This document shows, in pieces, positions 49,988-57,346 of a DNA stretch of 64,000 nt. The stretch's first letter is position 1. Each line of letters begins with the position of its first letter. Source of the stretch: UBA4292 sp002395865. Its GTDB lineage: Bacteria; Bacillota; Clostridia; Lachnospirales; Lachnospiraceae. Position numbers and translations under genes: made by a program. The notes under the pieces are model-generated. The model ran no database searches. It worked only from the letters and a program-made list of their open reading frames with translations, and had not been told where the DNA came from. The stretch covers positions 1-64,000 of the forward strand of contig CAMNBU010000007.1 in the NCBI GenBank assembly GCA_946533395.1, read 5' to 3'.

Positions 49988-50914
49988 CTATGCACTGGGC
50001 AGTTTTGTGGCTGCGGCTATCTCATCGAGCGCACTGATGACTGTGGCTCCCCTTGCCTTGGCCTTCGCGCAAAGGGTGAGCCTGTGTATCGCAGTCTCGT
50101 GGAATACGGCAAGCACGTGCTCGGGAAGCACGAACTGCGCCCCCTCCATGTATGCTGTAGCCTTGGCCATCTTAAGTATCGATAGACTCGCACGGGGGCT
50201 CAGACCCGTAACGAAATAGTTGTCGTTTCTGGTGTTCTCCGTAAGTCTTACTATGTAGTCGAATACCGAGTTGTGCACGAATATCTTATCTGCGCCCTCC
50301 TGCATCTCCTTCACCTGTTCAAGTGTAAGGGTGCTGGTGAGCTGAGCGAGAACCGCTCCGACATTGCCCTTTAAGATATTGACCGCGTTCTCGTGGTCGG
50401 GGTAGCCCATGGACAGTCTGACCATGAAGCGGTCGAGCTGGGACTCGGGGAGCTTCTGCGTACCCGAGGAACCGAAGGGGTTCTGCGTGGCAATGACCAC
50501 GAATGGCTTCGGCAGAGGTCTTGTAACTCCATCGACCGTGACCTTACCCTCCTCCATGACCTCGAGAAGAGCAGACTGTGTCTTGGGCGAGGTACGGTTT
50601 ATCTCATCCGCCAGAAAGATATTGCAGAATACGGAGCCCTCTCTGTACTCGAATTCTCTGGTGGCGCTGTTGAACATGTTAAAGCCCAGCAGATCACTGG
50701 GGAGAACATCCGGTGTAAACTGTACTCTGTGGTACTTAAGAGACATGGTCTTTGAAATGGTAAGTGCAAGAGTGGTCTTACCCACGCCCGGTATATCCTC
50801 AAGCAGGATGTGTCCGCCCGCAATTATAGCTCCAAGCACCTTGAGAATGACTTCGTCCTTGCCCTTTATAACGCTTCTCACGGATGTCATGATCTGTTCG
50901 ATATCAGCTCGCAT
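49988..50914 (-). CDS. MoxR-type AAA+ ATPase
   Basis: 308 residues. Walker A EDIPGVGKTTLA (about 38), Walker B NIFLADEINRTSPKTQ (about 100), sensor 1 VIATQNPFGSSGT, PESQLDRFM and the C-terminal lid with GLSPRASLSIL. Typical MoxR length. ATG 50914 follows GGGAGA. First gene of the MoxR-DUF58-transglutaminase unit. A promoter with TTATACT about 30 bp upstream is likely but its -35 is poor. The AT-rich 50932-51100 stretch upstream holds no other feature. Confidence 0.92.
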   Translation of the reverse strand: MRADIEQIMTSVRSVIKGKDEVILKVLGAIIAGGHILLEDIPGVGKTTLALTISKTMSLKYHRVQFTPDVLPSDLLGFNMFNSATREFEYREGSVFCNIFLADEINRTSPKTQSALLEVMEEGKVTVDGVTRPLPKPFVVIATQNPFGSSGTQKLPESQLDRFMVRLSMGYPDHENAVNILKGNVGAVLAQLTSTLTLEQVKEMQEGADKIFVHNSVFDYIVRLTENTRNDNYFVTGLSPRASLSILKMAKATAYMEGAQFVLPEHVLAVFHETAIHRLTLCAKAKARGATVISALDEIAAATKLPSA

Positions 50915-51104
50915 AGTATCTCCCTTATCGGTTTTTGTTTAGTATAACCACACAAGGTAAGTTTAACACAGATTCGTTCTTTTAGAAATACTGTTTTTTA
51001 TAAATTTTTCTTAACGAAATCACGAAGAAAGCATTAAAAATAATTAGGAATTGTAAAAAATGGGTTTTTGACAAAAAAAATCGCAAAAATAGTTCATTTA
51101 AAGC

Positions 51105-51133
51105 TATACAAATAGAGATTTTAATGCTATAAT
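51105..51133 (+). promoter_or_regulatory. Promoter of the XRE gene
   Basis: TATACA, 17-bp spacer, perfect TATAAT with TGC before the -10; the flanks are very AT-rich. Confidence 0.6.
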
Positions 51134-51174
51134 ATAACCAGCAAGCAACAATAATTATTTCGGGAGGTGAATAC

Positions 51175-51501
51175 ATGGCTAAGAAGATCGATTACGCTGC
51201 CATCGGCAAGCGCCTTAAGGCTTTCCGTAAGCAGAACAAGATCACACAGGATGACATTGCGAAGGATCTGGGGGTTACAGTAGCATACATCAGCAATATC
51301 GAGAACAATAAGGTCAAGATGAACCTTAAGGTCCTCTCGTACTATGCTGAAAGGCTCGGTGTTTCTATTGATTATCTTCTGTACACCGATTCCTCAGACT
51401 CATCTAGCGTTGATGCAGAGATCGCTAAACTCATTAAGGGATTAAGCCTTAAGGAGAAGGAAAAGCTCATCAAGATTCTGCGTGTTTACAGTGAAGAGTA
51501 A
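51175..51501 (+). CDS. XRE-family regulator
   Basis: 108 residues. N-terminal Cro/CI helix-turn-helix (IGKRLKAFRKQNKITQDDIAKDLG, VTVAYISNIENNKVKMNLKVL, about residues 10-55), YAERLGVSIDYLLY, a Ser/Asp linker and a C-terminal helix LSLKEKEKLIKILRVY that may dimerise. Resembles clostridial SinR/ImmR-like repressors. GGGAGGTGA precedes the ATG. Monocistronic with its own promoter and terminator, convergent with the telA gene and divergent from moxR. Targets unknown. Confidence 0.9.
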   Translation: MAKKIDYAAIGKRLKAFRKQNKITQDDIAKDLGVTVAYISNIENNKVKMNLKVLSYYAERLGVSIDYLLYTDSSDSSSVDAEIAKLIKGLSLKEKEKLIKILRVYSEE

Positions 51502-51509
51502 TCGTTTGA

Positions 51510-51537
51510 CAGTCCGCTTTTTTGCGGACTGTTTTTT
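51510..51537 (+). terminator. Terminator of the XRE gene
   Basis: 8-bp stem CAGTCCGC / GCGGACTG, loop of six Ts, followed by TTTTTT. Confidence 0.9.
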
Positions 51538-51559
51538 ATATTATAAATGTTCTATACAT

Positions 51560-51589
51560 AAAAAACGACCCGGAAGCGTTCCCGGGTCG
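51560..51589 (-). terminator. Terminator of the XpaC-TelA operon
   Basis: 8-bp stem CGACCCGG / CCGGGTCG, 8-nt loop, six Ts on the minus strand. Confidence 0.9.
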
Positions 51590-51599
51590 AAGTGTTTTA

Positions 51600-52769
51600 T
51601 TATCTGTTCTGGTTGAGGTTGATGAGTTTCTTCTTCATCTCGGCTTCCATCTTTGCCATCTCTGTCTCGGCGCTGGCTCTCTTCTTGCGGCCCTCGTCCT
51701 GGATCTTGATGACCTCATCGAGTGTGGTGATGAGTGACTGGTTGGTAGCCTTTAATGTCTCGATATCGACAATACCGCGCTCGCTCTCCTTAGCGATCTC
51801 GATGGTAGCGACCTTGAGGTTCTCGGCGTTCTTCTTGAGGAGCTCGTTGGTCATCTCCGTGGTAGCCTTTGTGGTCTCAAGAGCCTCCTTGGAGTGCGCG
51901 ATACCGAGCGCGATGACCATCTGGTTTCTCCAGAGCGGGATGGTATTTACCAGTGTGGACTGGATCTTCTCACTCATGAGGGTATCATTGTTCTGAAGCA
52001 GTCTGATCTGAGGACCCATCTGAAGAGAGATCGTTCTGGTGAGCTCAAGATCGTATACCTTCTTCTCGAAGCGGTCGAGTCTGGTCTGAAGATCGTTAAC
52101 TGCCTGAGCGTCCTCCTGAAGACCTGTCTCCTGAGCCTTTCTCTGAAGCTCGGGAATCTCTACGTTCTTCGTGTACTCTATCTTCTTCTTGCCAGCGAGG
52201 ATGTACATGCTGAGGTTCTTGAAGTACTGAAGGTTCATCTCATACATCTTGTCGAGCATGGCGATATCCTTGAGCAGTTGAACCTGGTGTCCGTTGAGCT
52301 TCTTCTCAACTGCCTTGATATTGTCGTCTGCCTTCTCATACTTAGCGCGAAGGGCGATGACCTTGTTGGCCTGCTTCTTGAAGAAGCCGAACAGTCCCTT
52401 GCTCTCCTCGGTATCGAAATTCTTCAGCTCGGTAACTACCATAGCCAGGTCCTTGCCCACATCGCCGAGATCCTTTGTACGCACACCGTTGAGAGCGGTG
52501 CTGGAGAAATCGGCTATATTCTTCTGAGCGCCTGCGCCGTACTGCATGATACCGTTCGTGTTCTTAAGGTCGATCTGCTTTGAGAAAGCCTCCACCTGCG
52601 CAAGCTCCTCGCTCGTGAGCTTCTGCTCCTCAGGTGTGATCTTGTCGATCTCCTCCTGTGTGGGAACGCTTGTGGTGTCAACTGTCGATCCGAGCTCTGC
52701 TACGGGTTCTCCGAAGCTGAGTGTCATTGACGGTGCCTCGGGCATTACAAATTCCTTCTCGTCTGCCAT
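51600..52769 (-). CDS. TelA/KlaA-family (toxic anion resistance) protein
   Basis: 389 residues, helical and soluble. The family segments GLFGFFKKQANKV (about 125), LNGHQVQLLKDIAMLDKMYEMN (about 160-181), MGPQIRLLQNNDTLMSEKIQSTL (about residues 252-274) and IPLWRNQMVIALG are all present. TelA proteins are linked to tellurite/colicin resistance and envelope stress, mechanism unknown. Starts 32 bp after the XpaC-like gene with AGGAGG; the pair is a conserved Firmicute unit. Ends at a strong terminator. Confidence 0.9.
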   Translation of the reverse strand: MADEKEFVMPEAPSMTLSFGEPVAELGSTVDTTSVPTQEEIDKITPEEQKLTSEELAQVEAFSKQIDLKNTNGIMQYGAGAQKNIADFSSTALNGVRTKDLGDVGKDLAMVVTELKNFDTEESKGLFGFFKKQANKVIALRAKYEKADDNIKAVEKKLNGHQVQLLKDIAMLDKMYEMNLQYFKNLSMYILAGKKKIEYTKNVEIPELQRKAQETGLQEDAQAVNDLQTRLDRFEKKVYDLELTRTISLQMGPQIRLLQNNDTLMSEKIQSTLVNTIPLWRNQMVIALGIAHSKEALETTKATTEMTNELLKKNAENLKVATIEIAKESERGIVDIETLKATNQSLITTLDEVIKIQDEGRKKRASAETEMAKMEAEMKKKLINLNQNR

Positions 52770-52801
52770 AACTGCCTCCTAAAATATATTTTATGTGCTT
52801 A

Positions 52802-54247
52802 TTAAAATACCAGTGTGTTGGGGTTGCCGGGATCCGAAGCATCCGACTGCGCGTTCTGCTTCAGGTTCTCAAGCTCATCCGAGCCGAGGCCTTCCTGTGA
52901 AAGGATGGTCTGCATAGCCGAAATCTCGGCCGATACCTCCATGGCAACGTCCTGATAGAGCTTGTTCGCAAGGTTCTCGAAGGCCACATTTATCATGTCG
53001 ATGGTCTTCTCTATCTCCGCCTTGCCGTTAGTGATGTTCTCGCCCTGTACCGGCTGCCTGTCGAACTCATAATAGTTGTTCACAAGCTTGAGCGTAGTGG
53101 GCATGTAGTATTCCATGAACTTGTAGATCTCGGGAAGCTTCTCGGGATGCTCCTCCACGATCTTGAATACCTGCTTTGCAACGACCTCGAGCCTGTCGAG
53201 CTTCTCCGATATCTCCTTGCCTGGTATCTTGTCGTTGGCTGCGCGGATCTGCTTTATGTACTCATTGCCCTTCTCAAGGGTCTCTGCGAGCTCCTTGTTC
53301 TTGGCGACATCCTTTCTCCTTAAGTACTCCTCATCGGATACGTTCTCGGAAGCCATCCTCTGCTGATAGCCCAGCTGCGCATTTCTGTACTGCTGGTATA
53401 TCTCGTTGGTCATGAGGATGTACTCTTCCTTGTCGTCGATGTGAGCCTGACGGAGGATGCCCTCCCTGATCATACGGCGAAGGTCCTTGAGGACCGTCTT
53501 CTTTTCGAAGCCGAGATTGTTCGTGAGCTCATCGATAGACACATACTGCTTGCCCATGAGGTACTTCGCGTATGCGGAGTATCTGCCGACCTGCTTCGAG
53601 CGCCTGAAGCTCCATATCGCAAGAGGAGCATTGACAAGCAGGAAGAAGAGCCCTATCATCATTCCGCCGAAATCGAGTTTTATGGCATCCGATATAGCTC
53701 CCGTGATCCCTATCGCCGCAAACAGTCCGAAGAAGGCTACTCCCAGGCCGCACATCACCGACTTCCATGTGGGAACATCGTCAATGATTGCTCTCTGCGC
53801 CTGACGGGCTCTGGCCTGCGCAGCCATGGCCTCGCGTCTCTTTCTCTGCTCCTCGCTGCGCCTTCTCATCTCCTCCGCGGAGATACCGCTGACGGGTCTG
53901 GCGTAGATGGACTTCTGTGGAACGTTGGACTTGACGCTGCTTATGACATTGTTTATCCACTCTGTCGATGCAGCCACCGACTGCCTGATCTGCTCTCCGA
54001 TATCGTCCGTAGGCCTGTACTGGTTGGAGTAGGGGTTCTGGTTATTTCCCTGCATATACCTGTTGTACTGGTTGTTCCCCGCGGGTCTGGCCGGCTGGGG
54101 ATTGCCGTACGGATTATTGTTATACTGGTTGTTGTACTGATTATTATTGTACTGATTGTTGTACTGGTTATTGTTGTACTGACCGTTATTATTGTAATAA
54201 CCGTTTTGGTTGTAGCCGTTTCGGTTATTGTTATAATTGTTAGCCAT
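52802..54247 (-). CDS. XpaC-like (5-bromo-4-chloroindolyl phosphate hydrolysis) protein with Asn/Tyr-rich N-terminus
   Basis: 481 residues in three parts. Residues 1-85 are a low-complexity tract of Asn, Tyr, Gln and Gly (repeats of QYNN and NNQYN). Residues about 85-160 are charged and helical; two membrane helices follow (about 163-185 and 195-212). The C-terminal half is the helical XpaC domain (LGFEKKTVLKDLRRMIREG, LDRLEVVAKQVFKIVEEHPEKL, FMEYYMPTTLKLVNNYYE). XpaC/TelA pairs are co-encoded in many Firmicutes; the enzyme name is historical. The start ATG 54247 follows GGATGA and lies 13 nt from a hairpin shared with the DUF5717-like gene. First gene of XpaC-TelA. Confidence 0.85.
   Translation of the reverse strand: MANNYNNNRNGYNQNGYYNNNGQYNNNQYNNQYNNNQYNNQYNNNPYGNPQPARPAGNNQYNRYMQGNNQNPYSNQYRPTDDIGEQIRQSVAASTEWINNVISSVKSNVPQKSIYARPVSGISAEEMRRRSEEQRKRREAMAAQARARQAQRAIIDDVPTWKSVMCGLGVAFFGLFAAIGITGAISDAIKLDFGGMMIGLFFLLVNAPLAIWSFRRSKQVGRYSAYAKYLMGKQYVSIDELTNNLGFEKKTVLKDLRRMIREGILRQAHIDDKEEYILMTNEIYQQYRNAQLGYQQRMASENVSDEEYLRRKDVAKNKELAETLEKGNEYIKQIRAANDKIPGKEISEKLDRLEVVAKQVFKIVEEHPEKLPEIYKFMEYYMPTTLKLVNNYYEFDRQPVQGENITNGKAEIEKTIDMINVAFENLANKLYQDVAMEVSAEISAMQTILSQEGLGSDELENLKQNAQSDASDPGNPNTLVF
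54112..54235 (-). repeat. Short tandem codon repeats in the XpaC-like gene
   Basis: Imperfect repeats built from TACAACAAC and CAGTACAAC units on the minus strand, encoding the Asn/Tyr/Gln tract. Likely to vary in length by slippage. Confidence 0.7.
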
Positions 54248-54260
54248 ATTTCATCCATTG

Positions 54261-54291
54261 CAGGCATGGTGTGCATGAGTGCCGTGCCTGC
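54261..54291 (-). promoter_or_regulatory. Start-codon-proximal hairpin, copy 2
   Basis: Minus strand GCAGGCACG - N11 - CACCATGCCTG, ending 13 nt before the start codon at 54247; GCAGGCA/TGCCTGC pair. Same arms, same inner spacing and same distance to the start as 44801-44831. Further hairpins (GAAGG/CCTTC, GGCT/AGCC) precede it in a leader of about 130 nt. Confidence 0.65.
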
Positions 54292-54387
54292 TCGGCGCTC
54301 ATGGAAGGCTCATCCTTCGCACTTCTTACTCTGTCCTATCGAAGAAGGGCAGGGCGGGCCGCGGCTGTCGCAAGCCCTATCTGTGAC

Positions 54388-54415
54388 AGTATATCACAAT
54401 ATGACTCTTTTGCAA
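54388..54415 (-). promoter_or_regulatory. Promoter of the XpaC-TelA operon
   Basis: TTGCAA, 16-bp spacer, TATACT with TGA before the -10, minus strand. Confidence 0.6.
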
Positions 54416-54460
54416 ACAGTCGAAGCGAATTTTTTGTAATAAATTTCAAATAATTGCGGA

Positions 54461-55948
54461 TTATGGCAGGGCGGGAACACTGTCCTGAGCGATGCTGCCC
54501 CTCATTTCAATGATGGGACCACCCTTGTTCTCCAGATAATCCGCCGTTATGGTCACTCTTCCGATATTTGGATCCTTGGGTATCTCGTACATGATATCGA
54601 GCATGTACTCCTCGATGACCGCTCTGAGCGCCCTGGCGCCGATATCCTTCTCCATGGCCTTCTTCGCAATGATATGCAGCGCCTCGTCTGTGAACTGCAG
54701 GTCGACCGCGTCGATGGCCAGAAGCTCATGGTACTGCTTCAGTATCGCATTCTTCGGCTCGGAGAGTATACGCACGAGCATATCCTCACTCATGGCCTCG
54801 AGAGTGACGATGACGGGAAGTCTTCCGAGGAACTCCGGTATCATACCGAACTCCCTAAGGTCCTCCGTCGTGACCTTGGAAAGCACCGTCACATCCCTGT
54901 CGTAGCTGTCCTTAAGCTGCGCCCCGAAGCCCATGGAGGACTTCTTTAACAGGCGCTTCTTGATGATCTCCTCAAGATCAGGGAATGCTCCGCCGCAGAT
55001 AAAGAGTATATTGCTCGTATCCACTGTGACCAGAGGTACCATGGCGCTCTTGCTGCTGGCACCGACGGGGACCTCGATACTGCTGCCCTCGAGGAGCTTT
55101 AAGAGTCCCTGCTGCACCGACTCGCCGCTCACGTCCCGGCTTCTGGTCTCGGTCTTTCTCGCGAGCTTGTCGATCTCGTCTATGAACACGATGCCCTTCT
55201 GTGCCTTCTCCACGTCATCACCCGCCGCGGAGAGCAGCTTACTGATCACGCTCTCGATATCGTCTCCTATGTAGCCGGCCTCGGTGAGCGAGGTCGCGTC
55301 GGCTATCGCGAGCGGAACGTCAAGCATCTTGGCCAGTGTCTGAACGAGATATGTCTTGCCGCAGCCTGTGGGGCCGAGCATCAGAAGATTTGACTTCTGA
55401 ATCTCCACATCCTTGTTCTTCGGCGAGAGTATCCTCTTGTAATGATTGTACACAGCCACGGCGATGGACTTCTTCGCCCTGTCCTGTCCCACAACATACT
55501 CGTCGAGATGCTTCTTGATGACATGCGGAGCCGGGAGGTTCTTCAGCGAGAGCTCCTTGGAGGCCTGTGCGGCCTTCTCCTTCTTGGGGGCAGCCTTCTT
55601 CACGGGATTGATCTTGAAAAGAGGGAATCCGGTGAGCTTCTCGAGCTCCTTCATGAAGTCGCCGAAGTTATCCATCTTCTTCTCGGAGGTGCCGTCATTG
55701 ATGGTGAAATCCCCCTTGCTGTTGTTGCCGAAGAAGTTCAGGCCCTTCTGAATACAGTCATTGCACAGAAGGAAGCCGCCGGGAAACTCCGTGAGCTTGC
55801 CGGTCTTGTCCTCGCCGCGCCTGCACGAGCTGCAGTATCTTGTGCGCTTCTCGGTGTCATCGTTCTTCGTCTCCTCCGTGGAAGCACCGGCCTGCTCGTT
55901 GTCCTTTACCTGCTCGTCCTCTGTGTCTTTTGTAAAATTATCTTCCAT
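54461..55948 (-). CDS. clpX: ClpX-type AAA+ unfoldase, variant form
   Basis: Unfoldase that normally feeds ClpP. 495 residues, about 70 more than E. coli ClpX. An acidic N-tail (1-35) precedes a zinc-binding domain (YCSSCRRGED...LLCNDC, about 38-65) and a Lys/Ala linker (about 100-135). The AAA core is intact: Walker A GPTGCGKTYL (about 190), GYIGDD pore loop, Walker B FIDEIDKLA, RSRDVSGESVQQGLL. The ClpP-docking loop reads MGFGA instead of the usual IGF/LGF. E-to-S linker length and MGF hint at a second, specialised ClpX. AAGGA precedes ATG 55948. No clpP nearby. Confidence 0.88.
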   Translation of the reverse strand: MEDNFTKDTEDEQVKDNEQAGASTEETKNDDTEKRTRYCSSCRRGEDKTGKLTEFPGGFLLCNDCIQKGLNFFGNNSKGDFTINDGTSEKKMDNFGDFMKELEKLTGFPLFKINPVKKAAPKKEKAAQASKELSLKNLPAPHVIKKHLDEYVVGQDRAKKSIAVAVYNHYKRILSPKNKDVEIQKSNLLMLGPTGCGKTYLVQTLAKMLDVPLAIADATSLTEAGYIGDDIESVISKLLSAAGDDVEKAQKGIVFIDEIDKLARKTETRSRDVSGESVQQGLLKLLEGSSIEVPVGASSKSAMVPLVTVDTSNILFICGGAFPDLEEIIKKRLLKKSSMGFGAQLKDSYDRDVTVLSKVTTEDLREFGMIPEFLGRLPVIVTLEAMSEDMLVRILSEPKNAILKQYHELLAIDAVDLQFTDEALHIIAKKAMEKDIGARALRAVIEEYMLDIMYEIPKDPNIGRVTITADYLENKGGPIIEMRGSIAQDSVPALP

Positions 55949-55997
55949 ATCGTTCCTTTACCGGGCCGGCGTTTAAGCCGTCCCTTTCTGTCGCTTA

Positions 55998-56018
55998 ACG
56001 GACGGACAAAGTCCGCCC
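55998..56018. other. Hairpin between the HD-domain gene and clpX
   Basis: GGACGGAC-AAA-GTCCGCCC, 8-bp stem with one G-U pair, directly after the HD-domain stop codon. No T-run on the minus strand, so weak termination or message-end protection. Confidence 0.4.
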
Positions 56019-56020
56019 GC

Positions 56021-57253
56021 TCAGAATACCTCACGTTTTTTTACATCGAATATCTCTTCGATGGATGATTTCATGACGTTATCATCGGGGTAACGCTTCA
56101 GAATCTTTATAAATTCGTCGTAGTGAGCGTCAAATATATCCACGACATGCGGATCGAAGAATTTGCCTCTCTGGTTGAGTATCTCCCTGCGTACCTCCTC
56201 CGGCTTCCAGGCCGACTTGTACACTCTCTTGCTCACGAGAGCGTCGAAGAAGTCGGCCAGCGAAACACATCTTGCGGGAAGGCTTATATCGTTGCCGATC
56301 ATACCGAGATAACCTGTGCCATCGTAATGCTCATGGTGCTCATTGGCAATGATCGCGGCGGTCTGCATGATCTCACCGGGATACTTGGAGAGCATCTCCT
56401 TGCCGTAGAACACGTGCATTTTTATCTTGGTGAACTCCTCCTCGGTGAGCTTACCCGGCTTTTCGAGTATCTCCTTCGGAACAGCCACCTTTCCTACGTC
56501 ATGCATCATGGCTCCGAGGCCGACCTTCCAGGTCTCCTCCTCATCCATCCCGAGCCCGCGGCAGAGCACCTTCGTGTACTCACTCACGCGCTTGACATGC
56601 ATACCGGTCTCCTTGGACTGCACCTCGATAAGTCCGGAAAGCGCAGCCACAAGATTCTCCTGATCCTGATAGAGCTCGTTGTTCGCGTTCTCAAGTCTTC
56701 TCAGGAGTTTCTTGATTCTGTCGGTGATACCGTAGCACAGGACTGCAAACGCCACATACTGCACCGTTCTGGGTATGATACCGTAGTAAATGACCTGATC
56801 CATGGTCTGGAAGGGGTCATCGGGCACCATCTTCAGGTTGTAGGACAGAATATGCGCCGCTATCATCACCGGAAGGCTCAGTATGAAGGTAAACAGCATA
56901 CAGCCGCGGGAACAGTACAGACAGCTCAGTACCAGGGGGAACGCAAGCAGCATGACCACATTGTGTCCGAGCATGACATAGAGCATGCCCACGAGCAGCA
57001 CGATGAGCGCAAGCACGAAGTACCTGATGAGTCCGCTGTTCAGTCTGAGGATATTATAAAGAATTGTCGGTAAGCTAAGTATTGCAAGGGCAATCACGGC
57101 GGCGGGATAGATGTTATCGGCTATCGCGAAATAACCGAGCTTCGCGCATCCCACTATCACCAGCATGAGAAGCATTATCAGCCTGCATATGAAGGCAATG
57201 GCCAGATTGGCTTCCTTCGTGTGATTGCGTAGCAAAGATTCGGAAAAGTTCAT
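56021..57253 (-). CDS. Membrane protein with HD-GYP-like phosphodiesterase domain
   Basis: 410 residues: six or seven helices (about 20-195), a short coiled coil, and an HD domain (about 215-385). HHVGK-type motif reads AMMHDVGKVAVP (about 262), then EHHEHYDGTGYLG (about 320) where canonical HD-GYP proteins have GYP; here GYL. Downstream LADFFDALVSKRVYK is conserved. It may hydrolyse c-di-GMP or another cyclic nucleotide, or have lost that activity. ATG 57253 follows AGAGGT. No sensor domain other than the membrane part. It lies upstream of clpX with 72 bp between. Confidence 0.82.
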   Translation of the reverse strand: MNFSESLLRNHTKEANLAIAFICRLIMLLMLVIVGCAKLGYFAIADNIYPAAVIALAILSLPTILYNILRLNSGLIRYFVLALIVLLVGMLYVMLGHNVVMLLAFPLVLSCLYCSRGCMLFTFILSLPVMIAAHILSYNLKMVPDDPFQTMDQVIYYGIIPRTVQYVAFAVLCYGITDRIKKLLRRLENANNELYQDQENLVAALSGLIEVQSKETGMHVKRVSEYTKVLCRGLGMDEEETWKVGLGAMMHDVGKVAVPKEILEKPGKLTEEEFTKIKMHVFYGKEMLSKYPGEIMQTAAIIANEHHEHYDGTGYLGMIGNDISLPARCVSLADFFDALVSKRVYKSAWKPEEVRREILNQRGKFFDPHVVDIFDAHYDEFIKILKRYPDDNVMKSSIEEIFDVKKREVF

Positions 57254-57346
57254 TTCGTACCTCTTCTGGATCACATACTACATAACTCTGTTCTGATTTT
57301 AACTTAAAACCGCTTAAAAATCTACTGCTAACTTATTAAGACTACT

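Noticed and set aside
50982..51176. Minus-strand ORF of 64 codons upstream of moxR
   Set aside because: Lies in AT-rich DNA over the plus-strand XRE promoter, with no ribosome binding site and low-complexity hydrophobic product.
53953..54276. Minus-strand Thr/Ile-rich ORF overlapping the start of the XpaC-like gene
   Set aside because: Frame-shifted reading of the AAC/TAC repeat; it starts at the ATG inside the leader hairpin and has no supporting signal.
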